Program-made: the position numbers and the translations under genes | Notes under the pieces: generated by a model | The model's input: only the letters and a program-made list of their open reading frames with translations | Database searches by the model: none | Told to the model about the DNA's origin: nothing | Assembly: GCA_027405735.1 (NCBI GenBank) | Contig: JAPEHQ010000006.1 | Span: forward strand, 1,426,001 to 1,490,000 | Reading direction: 5' to 3' | Source: Mucor racemosus | Lineage: Eukaryota; Mucoromycota; Mucoromycetes; Mucorales; Mucoraceae | DNA length: 64,000 nt | Part shown: positions 34,326 through 46,551 of the stretch, one piece after another | How positions within the stretch are numbered: the first letter of the stretch is position 1 | Layout: every line of letters starts with the position of its first letter

Positions 34326-34721
34326 ATGTTTCGATTCAACTCTACTACAACAACTCGAGTAGCAAGCCAAATTGTACAAATTAGAAAGGCTTCAACACAA
34401 TCAAAACCCGAAAAATTTCTTCAAACTATTGTTTTGAGTAATGGTGCAACTTATACTGTCAGAACTACCTCACCCACTCGTGCTCAAATTCGTTTAACCA
34501 AAGATACTCGCAATCACCCACTTTGGAATCCTTCCATGTTGAAGGAAGGTGTTACTGATGAAAGTGAACAATTGACAAAGTTTCAAAAACGTTTTGGTGA
34601 TTTGGATTTGGGTGACATTTCTTGGATTGAAAGTGATGAAGCTGTTTCAAATGCCATGAAGAAGGCTGCTGCTAGTGGTGGTCCACCAAAGAAGGCTGCT
34701 ACCAAGGGAAAGAGAAAGTAA
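34326..34721 (+). CDS. MRPL36: Mitochondrial large-subunit ribosomal protein bL31m
   Basis: A 131-residue, single-exon protein. The basic, Ser/Thr-rich N-terminus (MFRFNSTTTTRVASQIVQIR) fits a mitochondrial targeting sequence. The core has the bL31m signature: an IVLSNGATYTVRTTSP strand region followed by KDTRNHPLWNP, which in the fungal family (yeast Mrpl36) anchors the protein in the mitoribosome large subunit. A lysine-rich tail (PPKKAATKGKRK) would contact rRNA. The CxxC pair of bacterial zinc-type L31 is absent, as is usual for mitochondrial forms. Its divergent neighbour PET127 also serves mitochondrial gene expression. Confidence 0.88.
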   Translation: MFRFNSTTTTRVASQIVQIRKASTQSKPEKFLQTIVLSNGATYTVRTTSPTRAQIRLTKDTRNHPLWNPSMLKEGVTDESEQLTKFQKRFGDLDLGDISWIESDEAVSNAMKKAAASGGPPKKAATKGKRK

Positions 34722-35424
34722 AAACATGATTGTTTCTTAGAATTTGTAATATAGTTTTTTATACATATAAAATAATAAAAGGAAAAGAAAAACGTTACAG
34801 TGCCATTTCTTTTCTTAAATGCAATCATTTTGTGCGAGCTTTTCAAGATTCATGTAAGAAATTATGTTGTATGTACAGAGTTTTTAGTCAAATACAAAAA
34901 AAAATAATGTCAGGAATGGAGAGTTTGATAGAATTTGGATTGAAACCCATTATAAAATAACAAGGAAGTCTCCAAATGAGCCTAATCATTGTTTATAAAT
35001 GTTATTCATGTACTCATTATATCTATCCTTTTGGTATCTCTTTGCCGTGATAATGAACACCAAATGCTAATTGATTCACTACAGAATATTCGTTTAAAAT
35101 ATCTCCTAGATATATAAAATCGATTACAAAGCTCTATATTACCTTATATTTGATGATATATATATATATATATATACAACTAAAACTCCAAGATGTCTTT
35201 AACAATTAAATTGGTCTCTCCATTTATAGCATCTTCAGTCTTTCGAACCAGAACATGAATGCATGTTTATAGATGTATAAATCCAAAACAGACGACTGAT
35301 ATGTAGTTTCAATATTTAAGCAATAAAGTTTCAAATGAGTTTGCAATACGTTACAAAGGTTGAATATATTCGATCCCAAGGCCTCACTGTTTATACCGAA
35401 TATTTGTGCTTTGGCAAGGAAAGT
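34722..35424. other. Intergenic region, no gene
   Basis: AT-rich sequence with a (TA)n microsatellite at about 35156-35176. The first 80 bases are likely the MRPL36 3' UTR, with AATAAAA near 34770. Nothing else recognised. Confidence 0.5.
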
Positions 35425-37335
35425 GCTTAATTCTGTTCCTAAATTCATTTTATATCTCACAAAAGATTCAAAAACGTTTAAAATTCACTGCTTTTACCTT
35501 AAAAACTGGGTCTCACTTTTCATTCCTGTTCTACTTTTTTTTTTTCACTAAATAACACCAAGAAAAAATTGTACGATAATGTACCTGGGATGTTCAAATT
35601 TAATCCAAAAGCAAGTATCCAGAAATATCCTATTTTTTGCAGTTGATATAACTTTTTCAGTGCTAATGTTTCAGATTTTTACAGCTAATTCATTGCTAAA
35701 ACTATAAACTTTGAGCCCTAATATCTCAATAAAAAATTAAGCTATACGAGATATTTTTAGTAATAAAACTTACTTGTTTTGAAATGCTCTATAACGTATT
35801 TTAGTATAAAAAAACTCTGAATTCTTTCTTTTTATTTCTTTTTCCTGACATTTTTGTCGTAGATTTCAAAATATTTGTTAAATTTAGCAGCATTTTTTAT
35901 TTTTATTTTTTTACATTCATGTTATTAGGTATAAAACACGAGCCGAGCTTTTGACTTCTTTTCAAAAAGTTCAAATTTAATAGTAATTAGTTAATGATAT
36001 GACATTACTACTTTAGATAACTGTCAATTGACATTCATACGTTTTGCTTTACTTTAGATATTTGTCACATGAAACTTGAAAGGTAAAATAAAGCTCATAT
36101 TGAGATGGTGAGTTTTAGTCACTGCATAAAACAGCTCGTGTGGGGTGAACAAACTTTTTTGTAAGCTCGTCTAACTTCAATTAGCCTTGAAAAAAGCTCG
36201 GCTGCATAAAAAAAGCTCGGCTCGTTTTAAATAATTACTGAAAACTACTCTGTATTTTTTGTTTCAGCGGAAAATATTGATTTTTTGTCCAGTTAGTCAA
36301 AACGATACTTCGCATTGCAGCTTAAATTCTATGATAACTGAGTTACAAAATCGATTTGTAAAAATAATTAAAAAATGATTGAAAAAACAAATTCGTTTGA
36401 TAACTCATGAACTGCAAAGTGAATTGAACTACTGTACTAAATGGCTTTTGTACAGTTTTAAATTCTGCATCTATTTAAATAAAAATTAGGTAAATGCTTT
36501 ACATTAAATTCTGCGTAAAATGTGATTAAAATTTTGGAGGTTTTTTGAAGATACGCATCACTTTTTATAAGGATGCTGCAAATATAAGTAATTATAATAA
36601 TGAACAACAAAATTATCTACCGATTGATTTTATTTTGAGCCTTCTAGCTGTATTTTTCGTAGAGAAAACAAGATTTTTGTCATTTTTTTTTTCAAATACA
36701 GGATTTAGGATGAGGATATACAGGGGAAAAATTGAAGCTAGAAATGAAGGTATCTCTTTGTGCATATTTTTGAGGATATCTCCACGAAAAATTAATATTT
36801 TAAAAAAAACTAAATTGCATCCGAGGGAGCTCAATGTGTATAATGACATGAATGTAAAAAAATTGTTGCTCAATTTAACAAATATTTTGAAATTCACTAT
36901 AAAAATGTCAAAAAACATTAAAAAAAAATAAAAATAATTAGAATTTTTTTATACTAAAATATGTTATAGAGAACTTCAAAACAAGTAAGTTTTATTATTA
37001 AAAAGTGTTAGCATAACTTAATTTTTTCTGGAGATATGAAGCCTCAAAGTTTTCAATCCATTAGCAGTGAAATACGCGTAAAAAATCTGAAACCTTAGCA
37101 TTGAAAAATTAATACCAACTACAAAAAGTAGGATATTTCCGGATACTTGTTTTTGGATTAAAGCTGAACATCTCAGGTACATTGGCATATAATTTTTTCT
37201 TGGTGTTATTTAGTGAAAAAAAAAGTAGAACAGGAATGAAAAGTGAGACCCAGTTTTAACGTAAAAGCAGTGAATTTTAAGCGTTTTTGAATCTTTTGTG
37301 AGATATAGAATAAATTTAGGGATAGGTAGCATAAT
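35425..37335. repeat. Foldback-like family A element with ~0.5 kb inverted ends
   Basis: 35425-35930 and 36838-37335 are imperfect inverted repeats of each other and related to family A. Landmarks are the segments around 35455-35475 and 37275-37300. The interior (about 36220-36840) continues the right arm's family A sequence, matching 700-240 of the window in reverse, while 35935-36220 is unrelated. A 128-codon ORF at 36545-36931 lies in repeat sequence and is diverged from the arm ORFs; I do not call it a gene. This copy sits between MRPL36 and CHZ1. Confidence 0.6.
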
Positions 37336-37621
37336 GCAACCAATTTATATCTGTTTAACAATATATAAGGTATATCCCAAAATGTGTTTAAGATGAGGTT
37401 AGTTATACAAAAGAGGGCATGCTCTGATTTTGAAGATTGAAAACGATGAAAATTCAATTTTTGAATATGCACTGATAAAAAGAGGGTAACACAGACCCTG
37501 CAAAGTTCGGTCGAGTTATTGATGAAGTTGAACAACACGGCGATCCAATGAAAATATTATGGGGAAATGAGTCGACAACAGAACATTACTTTACTTAATT
37601 AATGCCAGTAACTGTAAACAG

Positions 37622-37966
37622 ATGACTGAACTTGCCTCGATTGAATTAAATGTGATTCTACTGACAAAAGATAAAAGTGTCAAGATGATACGTCTTAAAA
37701 AGAATATCAAAATCAATAAGAGTACCCTTCCCTCGTTGTATCGCCATGGTGAATCTCATCCCACCACCACGCTTAGATCATTGGGGTTCGAAATCACTGG
37801 AAAGTAAAGAAATACCCCTAGTAGTCTTTCAAGCGATATTAAGTCTATATTTAGACGTTATTACTGGAATTATGTATACGCTGAACCCTATAAAAATCTC
37901 GTCGTTGTTGATCGATTGTGTTGGAATGTAACTGTCTTGAAAAAAGCACTTGATTCTTGCATTTAA
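37622..37966 (+). pseudogene. Decayed ORF of unknown origin
   Basis: A frame of 114 codons open except for one in-frame TAA at 37805-37807. The second part reads RRYYWNYVYAEPYKNLVVVD, whose composition looks protein-like (Trp, Tyr, Pro, Glu balance) rather than random AT-rich noise. Upstream, about 37501-37590, another frame gives EVEQHGDPMKILWGNES. Together these suggest a broken gene or transposon protein, but I cannot name the family. It could still be chance. Confidence 0.25.
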
Positions 37967-38382
37967 CAACAAACCTTTAAAAATATTCTGGATTTTTGGT
38001 CTGGAAAAACTGAAAAATGTTAAATTATGCAAAGAGCACTATCAGTAAAAAGTAATTGATAGGAACCGATCTTTTCTTTCTCGCTTGAATTTTTTAGATG
38101 AAATATTTACGATTTCTGCAAGGTTTACAACATTATGCATATAATTGAATAATTGATTTAATGTAGTACCATGTTTATATATTAACCTTAAATACTTTTT
38201 TCTCTGTCAGATTTTGAGACACTTTTGAATATAAACCATGAATCATTTTAATGGTAGCAGCTCTGCATGATCAAAGTTTTTGCTTGGCTTTTCAAATGAG
38301 ATCAGTGGAAATATCAAGCTCCAAAATCAATATATATGATTATTCAAAAGACTAAAAATATTTAATTGCTTGTCAATTAGCA

Positions 38383-38417
<35 letters not shown>

Positions 38418-38619
38418 ATCACAGAAAACCTTGTGGCCAGCTACAACTACTACATGCCAAAATAAGCATTTGTAACAAGGTAACAATGAACAGTTACACA
38501 CAAGGAGTTGCAAAAATTTTTCCCTTTGATTTTGACTGCGAAACGCGCCATCTCTACTTCTTCATCCTCTTCACTGCTCCCTCTCTACACTTTTTCTTTC
38601 GTTTCAATCCAATTGTAAC
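37967..38619. other. Intergenic region upstream of CHZ1 with (TC)14 tract
   Basis: No gene. A perfect TC dinucleotide run occupies 38387-38414, about 200 bp before the CHZ1 start, with a second CT-rich stretch at 38556-38610. Pyrimidine-rich leaders of this kind are frequent in fungal promoters, so it may lie in the CHZ1 promoter or 5' UTR. Function is not shown. Confidence 0.45.
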
Positions 38620-39220
38620 ATGTCTGACCGTCGTTCCAAGCTCTTAGCCTTGTCAAACAAGCGTAAAAACGCTGAAGAATCAACCAGTGATGAGGAAAAG
38701 CCTCAAAGAAAAATATTGAAAAAGAGGTAGCTTTAGATTTGAATCGTTGATATGGTTACAGATATACTGATATAACTTTTTAGTAATATTGCCAGTAAAA
38801 AGAAGCAACAAAAGAAGGATAGTAGCGATGAAGAATCCGATGAGGAGGAGGAGGAGGATGTAGAGGAGGAGGAGGAAGAGGAAGAGGAAGAGGATGACAA
38901 TTCATCTGATGAAGAGATTGTCAAGCCCAAGAAGAGTGCTAGCAGAGGTGGTCGTAGTAGCTCTAGTAGAAAACCCAAACAAAAACCTAGCAAAAAGCAC
39001 AGCGATGATGATGCGTCTGATAATGATAAAAGCGATATTTCCGGTATGTTTTGTATTCATTCATATTGTGACATGTTGATGATTAATGTTGATTTTATTT
39101 GATCTAGAGAGTGAATTGGAAGTCTTGGATACAAGTTTGATTATTTCAAGTGGTAGAAGAACTCGTGGAAACAAGATTGACTATAAGCAATTCGGCGCTG
39201 ATCCTGAAGATGAAGAGTAA
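38620..39220 (+). CDS. CHZ1: Histone H2A.Z chaperone Chz1-like, three exons
   Basis: Exons 38620-38726, 38784-39043 and 39108-39220 join in frame with GT-AG introns of 57 and 64 nt, giving 159 residues. The middle is a long Glu/Asp run flanked by Lys/Ser-rich segments, as in acidic histone chaperones. The C-terminus carries the CHZ signature: EVLDTSLIISSGRRTRGNK followed by IDY. In yeast, Chz1 binds H2A.Z-H2B dimers and hands them to the SWR1 remodeller. The acidic tract would shield the histone and the GRRTRG motif contacts it. Upstream of and codirectional with the muniscin gene, 182 bp away. Confidence 0.85.
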
Positions 39221-39402
39221 AAAGGCTGCATTTTCTGGGATTCTGTCTGTTTTTTTTAATTCCCATTTTTAGTGTCTTTCTTTTCTCACTTCCTTTTCGC
39301 TTTTCCTTTTGTTTTCATCTCTTTCTTTCTCCTTTTTATTATTATTATTATTATTACTATTATTATTTAACGAACCAGAAAACAAAAGATAAAATTAATA
39401 AA

Positions 39403-42140
39403 ATGTCAAATCCAAACGCTTATGTAGAAGCCTTTTTGGTAAATATAACAGTTACAATAACAAGTTTATCATTTGAAAATTAAGTTTTTTTTATCCTTCA
39501 GACAAAAAAGCCCAAGGAAGGCATTTCAATTGCCCAAACTAGACTGAAAGATGCGATGGCACTTGATATGGAATTAGCTGAATATTTTAAAGAAAGATCT
39601 CAGATTGAAGAAGTGTATGCTAAAAGCTTAGCAAAAGCATCTAAAAGATTATATACAATGGACCCAGGTGTTTTAGGGTTTGTGTTGAATGTATCTTGTC
39701 AATATAGAGCGTTTTTTTAACAGCGTTTTGTTTCAGACATTTTGCTCCTATTTGGGAATTATTATTAAAAGAATTTAATCAAGTTGCTAATTATCATTCA
39801 GAAATGGCTCATAAAGTATCTCAGGATATTGAAAAACCATTAAGAGCCTCTCCTTCTGAAGACTATCATCGAGTACAGCAGGTAATTAAAAAAAAACCCC
39901 CCCATGGATTTTCTCGGGAAAAAATTTAAAGCTTTTTTTTTATAATTCGGATAATATTCTTAGTTGGAACCTCTAATTCAGTCAATTGAGAACAAGAATA
40001 ATAGATTATCATCTGTCAAAGGTTCCATATTCAAAAAATCGAGAAACTCTACTTCTGGTGCAAAAAATGGCTCATGGCAAAATGAAGGTGTGGAATATTT
40101 GAATTTACATCAAAAAATTGATGAAGCGAGATTGACAAGATTGAAGACATTAGTCGAGGATTTCGAGAGAATTCAATCAGAGCAGTTAATGAAAAGGGTA
40201 GAAATGGCTAATATTACATTATCTGCCGCTGAAGTATTTGATGTTCAGCATGATATCAATGATTTTTGTAAAGAAAGAGGAAAAGGCTTGACCATATTGG
40301 AGCATGACAGCGTGAGTGCTTCTAGTAATAGACAAAGATCTTCAACAATGAGTTCGCATGATTCTCATCGTTCCACAAATAAATGTAAGTTGCTTACAAT
40401 AATTTCCCATTTGTAATACTAAGAGATTTATGTTTTTAGTCAAATCTGTATTCATGAAGAAGAAAAAGACAGAAGATAGCGAGTAAGTTTTAGGCCTTGT
40501 ATAGAGATCTATATTCATGATTTGCAATTAGTTTTTCTTCACAACATGGTGGTTATTCAGATGTCAGAGAAGAAGAGGATATGCAATCGCCCCAGACGTC
40601 CTTTGCACCGGCACTTGTTCCTGAACATGTAGCTGTTCCTACTCTAACTGAATCAACCTCAACTCCTACTATGAATAGTGTATGTATATATATATATATA
40701 TATATATTGCTTAGATAAAGTATATCGCATGATTAATCCATTTTTCCTCTTTTAGTCTCCATTAGTTGATGCAGAAGGGTTCTCAATACCACAAAGTACA
40801 AACAGTTTCCCTACGATTGCATCAGATGTTTCTTCTCGCAATACTTTAGATGACCTTGACTCTGATTTTCAAAGTTTGAAATTGAATCAAAAATTACAAA
40901 TCAATATAAAAAAGGATGCAGTTCAAGAGGAATCAACAGAGACAAGCGAATCATTTAATAAAATGGCTAATATGCTTCGTGAGGTAAGTTGTCTAAACAT
41001 CTCTATAGAGTATTATGATTGATATCTTTTCGTGGCATCTTTTCTCTTTAGCGAACACCAACTATTACTAGAAGAGTGAGAGGAAGAAGAGAGTAAGTAA
41101 TACATAATTATCTCATGCATAGTAGTACCATTTAACATGTTTTCATTAAATACAGTCTTGTAAATCGATCCCAAACAGAATCAACTCTATTTTCCTCTGC
41201 ACCTAACTATGCATTAGATAATCCTCGGGCAAATTCAATGATATCAATCTCTTCGAATGACACAAGTAATTCTAATCCATTCATGGCTGCACCATCACCT
41301 ACCATGTCTAATAATAACTTTAATGCAACTTACATTTTACCACAACAAACACAATCACCTTCGTTATCAAGTACCGGAATTACATTGACTGATACACCAT
41401 CTAGCTGGCTTCAACCTATACCTGAAGTCAATCAACAAACACCTCACTATTTGTCTATTTCAATCGTGGAGAAAGTTACCCTCACAAGTCCAAATTCATT
41501 ATTGATCTCTGGCCAAATCATGGTTTCATATAATGGATCTGCCTCAACTTCACCTGTATCTTTACAATTGCAACACATGGATGGCATGCAACAATTTTCG
41601 CCCAATCCTCAGTATATAACGGAACAGGAAAATAGAGTTTATTTGCTCAACACTAACAATTTCCAAAGCGGCGATAAAGTGCCATGTTTTGCTTACGAAA
41701 TTAATAGTAGTGCATTAGCATTACCTGTACGATTATCGCCTTCTTGGAAATGTGTGGATGGCATATCTTATTTAATGATTAAACACAATAAGAATGCTGT
41801 AATGGATATGAGTAAACTAAATGGAAATGTGCAAATTTTTATGCCTGATCAACAAGTGACAAATGTACAAAGTACACCTCAGGGTATTTGGGATGTGAGC
41901 AAGCATCGTCTTACATGGAAGTTGGATGATTTACTTGAACAATATGGTCAAAATGGGGAGAATTCACAACAACGTTTGTTGGCTAAATTTTATGTGAATG
42001 GACATGGCTCACCGCAACCAGTTCATTTGAATTATCAATGGCATGATAACTTAGCTTCAGGTCTGTCTATCTCTTGCAATTCTCTCGAGATAAGACATAT
42101 GGAAACAATGGTTCAATCCCATCAGATCGTATATATGTAA
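39403..42140 (+). CDS. SYP1: Muniscin endocytic adaptor (SYP1/FCHO type), nine exons
   Basis: Exons 39403-39438, 39502-39677, 39737-39881, 39964-40384, 40440-40482, 40532-40679, 40756-40983, 41052-41092, 41156-42140 join to 740 residues. Introns are 49-82 nt. The N-terminal half is an F-BAR domain (AYVEAFLTKKPKEG, RSQIEEVYAKSLAKASK, FAPIWELLLKEFNQVANYH), which dimerises and bends the plasma membrane. A Ser/Thr/Pro-rich linker follows. The C-terminal mu-homology domain (about 508-740, starting YLSISIVEKV) binds cargo and Eps15-like scaffolds. Muniscins act at the earliest stage of clathrin-coated pit formation, and yeast Syp1 also influences septins. Exon 3 begins after a non-consensus GTTTGT donor, chosen because it restores the conserved VLGHFAPIW. 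Intron 6 carries a (TA)n microsatellite. Confidence 0.88.
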
Positions 42141-42693
42141 TAGTAAAATTATTTAATAATAAAGTTTGGTTTTAATAGGCAGAGTTTGACGTTTTGACAT
42201 GATCCATGGTGGTTTTGAAATTGTAGGTCCGTTTAAGCAATCTTTATTTATAGAGTTTATTTACACGCAAAAAAGACGTATATATCACTTTTCGAAATGC
42301 AAAACGATATCATATTGCACATGTTTTCTTATTTTATTTTTTTTTATGATGAAATATAATTGAAACTGATGTTTAAAGCCTCTATTTTAACCTGAATGTT
42401 TCTGATATTCCGATTCATAGATAAATAAAATCTATATAAATTGGGTATCAAACAGCGAAATTTATTTCATTTACGAATTGACTATGTATCTAATATACTA
42501 GTTACTCGAAATCCTAAGTTTCTGGTAAATTAAATGATTGCAGCGAAAACATTTCAACATTATTGTATCGACGCATATCAGGATTCGCTTCAAGGTGTTG
42601 TTGGTGACTGCCCGACGCCCTTCCATTACGAAGGCTTTTCAACTATTTTTTAATTTAAAGACACCTTTTCAGCTTTCAATACACTAAAACATA
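42141..42693. other. Intergenic region SYP1-RPB6
   Basis: 553 bp without a gene. AATAATAAAG at about 42154-42163 is a plausible SYP1 polyadenylation signal. The 90 bp before RPB6 are CT- and TTC-rich, as at other gene starts here. Confidence 0.5.
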
Positions 42694-43283
42694 ATGGATT
42701 ACGAAGACGACGAGCCTCAAGATTATAACGAGTAAGCTAGACAAATAAAATATATCAAAACAAATTGATTAATCACACTTTTTGTTGCTGTTTATAGTTA
42801 TCAAGATCACTACGAGGAGGAGGTATAGATTTCCGTTCAAAATCAATTGATGAACATATACTAATATTTCAATCATTAGCCAATTGAGGAGCCAAATTAT
42901 GAAGAAACCGCTGGAGAATCAGTTGCAATCCTTGATGATGTGATGGCAGGAAATACTGCAACCGAAATAACAAACTCTGCTGAGCGTACAGAAAGAATCA
43001 CTACACCTTATTTAACAAAATACGAAAGAGCCAGAATCTTGGGTACAAGAGCTTTGCAAATTAGGTAAAAAAGAAAACCGTTGGCACTTTGTTTTCTGTA
43101 CCTAACGTTTATTTATATCATAGTTTAAGTGCACCTGTGATGATTGATATTGATGGCGAATCTGATGCTTTGAAGATTGCAAACAAGGAATTAAGAGAAA
43201 AGAAAATTCCTTTGATTATTCGTCGATTTATGCCTGATGGAACATACGAAGATTGGAAAGTCAAGGATTTGATTGTTGATTAA
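42694..43283 (+). CDS. RPB6: RNA polymerases I/II/III common subunit Rpb6 (ABC23), four exons
   Basis: Exons 42694-42731, 42798-42822, 42880-43064 and 43124-43283 join in frame (introns 66, 57, 59 nt) to 135 residues. The acidic N-terminal tail ([13 protein letters not shown]) is typical of eukaryotic Rpb6. The conserved core is unmistakable: [20 protein letters not shown], then [17 protein letters not shown], and [12 protein letters not shown] at the end. Rpb6 clamps the largest subunit and is shared by all three nuclear RNA polymerases, where it stabilises assembly. The second exon is only 25 nt. Full length for the family. Confidence 0.96.
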
Positions 43284-45239
43284 TTGAAAAAATAAAATAA
43301 ATTGTATAATATAATGTAGATTTGAACATGAACGGAAACGAGATGTGGTTTGAAGGGGGTTAAACGAATTATAATTTAATATTGGGTATCAGCGAGGGAA
43401 TAGTGATCTTGCGTAATGAATCGAATGCTGATGGCAAAATATTGGTCTCATGTTTAAATCGAGCATTGTGAGTTATTCCTTACTCTGTGTATGTTGTAAA
43501 GTGTCTGTATTAATCTATGACCAAATATTGCAATAATCTTAGTTCATATAAATACCGATAATCAATCCAGATCTACGAGAATTCGTGAATTTATACCCCA
43601 ATTGACAACCACTGCTTAATCTATAGCAGTAGTATATTATTTGAAACATATATCAGACCATTTTAAAGTCTGAATTTGGTTATTAACGACTAGCTGTAAA
43701 AAACAAAACCTTACAAATCTGGAAAAAAATTCGTCTACATTGACAATACACAAAGCGATCTATGCTATACAAAAGCAGCTTTTCGGTTCCCAACATATAT
43801 CATACACATGTTGCTCATGATTTATGAGAATAGCAGAGGCTATTAAAAAAATTTAAAGCATACATACCTAGTAACTTAATGGAATGAGACTTCAAGATGC
43901 ATCTGCAATACAAACCAAATATTTGACTAATTCAGGTGCTTTTTTTTTTTTAATTTACAAGCAATGCCAAAAATGATAGTGGTGTATAAACCAATTTCTT
44001 TGCTTCTTTGATAGCAGTTAGAATGCTGAAATACTGCCTGTGTTATATCTACTATTGTGATTTTAAATAAGATTTATCCGTAAATAATTAGGACATATTT
44101 TATTATGCAAAATTACATTTTACAATGCACAATTAAATCTAAAATGTCAAATCAAAATGGCATAATTTTCCCAATTCACAATGACTCATGGAAGCTTAAA
44201 TTCAAGCTATTTGTGGGAACTATAATACCTGCAACTACCATCGTGTATAATTAGAAAATACATAGATCAATATTCATTGAGGCGGAGTTTTTTTGTCTGT
44301 TGTCTGTTGTCCACAGTAGTAAATGGTAGGTTTCCTTATTGCAGAAATGAAAACCCATAATTAAGTATTTTGTTTTTTTTTGAATTCACAAGATAGATCT
44401 AACTGAAAGCTATTCTGCATTTTTTGTTTCAGCAAAAAAAATTGATTTTTCGTGGAGAGAATCAAAATAATAGTTCACAATAGAGCTTAAAACCTATGAT
44501 AATTGAGCTTCAAAATGGATTTGTCAAATCGATCAAAAAATGATTTAAGAAACAAATTCGTTTAATAGTTTTGTTTATATATATACTTAAAGATAACCAG
44601 CTAAAATACAATTAGAACTAGATATGTTTATTTAAGTATATTTATAAGGAAAAAAGGATGAAGATGTCAAACTATGAATATAAAGATCGGATATTGTCGT
44701 ATATTTTCAGGTTTGATAATAATACTTGAAAAAGAATACAATTAAAAGAGAATGAGTAATGAACCAGTTCTTCAACTGTATAATAAAAACAAGATATCGT
44801 TTATTTAGATATAAAAGTATGTGTTGTGCTAAACTAGGTAGTCTTTCCTCACATAATAAATTAAAAGTCATCTCATTTGAGACCATGTCATGCATTTCGA
44901 TTACAAAATTATGAATATAAAACATAAATAACCAAGGATATTCTAATGTATCAAAGATATCAAGGGTATTCATAATGTGTTGTATTATAAATAAAAAAAA
45001 CCTAAAAGTTTCATGCGAATCAAATAGAACAAGTAAGGGCTATTCTGAACGCATGATTGACAGCTGAGGCTGCCAAAAACCAATTTAAGGGCCGTCCTTG
45101 ATCAGGTAAATCAAGGACTTAACAACCGAACAATATATTCAAAATTGTGGAATAACTGAAAGTCGACAGAACAACTGCCAGATAAATATCAATAACCAAA
45201 TGATATAAATAGAAAAGTAGAAATACAGTAGCATTTATT
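43284..45239. other. AT-rich intergenic region, no gene
   Basis: No gene recognised. It contains a short family A fragment at 44350-44580 (listed separately). The ORF at 44707-44973 (minus, 88 codons) has no domain and is probably chance. AATAAAATAAA just after the RPB6 stop may serve polyadenylation. Confidence 0.45.
44350..44580. repeat. Short family A repeat fragment
   Basis: Matches about 36215-36410 in direct orientation, with shared landmarks TTTTTTGTTTCAGC and GATTTGTCAAATCGATC. It matches the reverse complement of the left arm near 650-840. Both ends are truncated. Confidence 0.55.
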
Positions 45240-45673
45240 GTAGATTATCCATAATAAAATAAAGAAGGGTTCAAACAGTATCCCTTTTAAAGCTTTTTTT
45301 TTATAAATTTCACCCCTTTTTACTGCAGTAAGGCCTTTTATATTGATTTGACATTGAGATCCTGAGATGTAATTTGAGGCACTATTGAACCATTATTAGA
45401 TCTGTTTGATAGTAATCTATGGATTGAGATGGATCAATCATAATTTAACCGTCCTTGCAGAGCTTGTGAGTTGCCTTGTTTCAATGCTGCGCTAAATGTG
45501 CTTAGATGTTGATTTGATAGCTACTATTTGATTGATTAACCGCTAGAATAAAATAATATGGTGTCATAATTGAGGTCCAAGCGTCTTCGCTAATTGTTGG
45601 ATAATAAATTTAGTACGCTAAGAGTTTCTTATATTTGATATCAAGGCTTTGCACTTCAATACATCCCGTAGTC
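45240..45673 (-). repeat. Truncated, degenerate Gypsy LTR relic
   Basis: Read on the minus strand from 45673 it follows the Gypsy-1 LTR from about base 75 of that LTR (GACTACGGGATGTATTGAAG) to the TATAAAAGGCC box near 45330, with scattered substitutions and small indels. It then diverges into a family-specific 3' part. Its first 75 or so bases are missing, because the CACTA terminus at 45674 begins there. The CACTA copy therefore landed in an already resident LTR. Confidence 0.7.
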
Positions 45674-46551
45674 CACTACGGCCGAACTATGTTTCCCTTG
45701 GGTATAATGATCTATACAGATGGGCAGAATAAAATTTTTTGTGCAGATTAGGCAGCCCAGATGAGCAGAGCAATGAGATCATCAAGGTTTTTCAGTCAAC
45801 AATTTACTACAATATATCAATCATAATATAATTAATAACGAAGATAATTTGAATGGTTTAAAGCAGATGTAAGTTACTCTGATTCAACAGAATTGCCTTA
45901 TTCACAAGATATATCAATTTAAAATTTGGGGTTTGAAAGAGTTCTGCCCATGTTCTTCTTTCGGGGACCAAATGGGAACAACGACAACAACCTATTTGGC
46001 AACACTCAAAGTATTTATGTCTTTGTAAGGTCCTGTTTGTAACACAAAAAATCTTTTTTCTTCACTACTCCTTCCTCAGCTCTTTTATTTACGTTTAAAA
46101 CTACAACAAAAAGACTAATATTTTTATAAACTGAAATCAAGTAGCAGGTACAAGTACACGTTTTTCCTATTGTTTATTTGGAAATAAATCATTAACTGTT
46201 AATTTTAGGGCATGTTATAATATCTTTCTCGGACAAAAAAGCATCCAGGACTTGATTATTTTTTTTTGTTCCATTATCTACGTTATAATGATGAATCCTT
46301 TTTTGGTCTAAAGTCGATATCTACCTGGGGAAAAACTGGTAATTATAAAAGTATGCATAGTATTGACTTGATTTGAATGAATGAATACACTCATGTTAGT
46401 CTATTTAGTGGCCAACAGCTAAGCACAGGAAAACAAGATGTTGTCTTGTATATCACTACCAACTATCAAAGGTACACCATAATTATTACTTATTAGCTTG
46501 TTAATTGATTTTACTAATAAATCAATTTTTATAGGTCAAAAGTAATTTTGT

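Noticed and set aside
36545..36931. 128-codon ORF inside the foldback element
   Set aside because: It lies in family A repeat sequence with a low-complexity basic tail and does not match the arm ORFs beyond DNA similarity.
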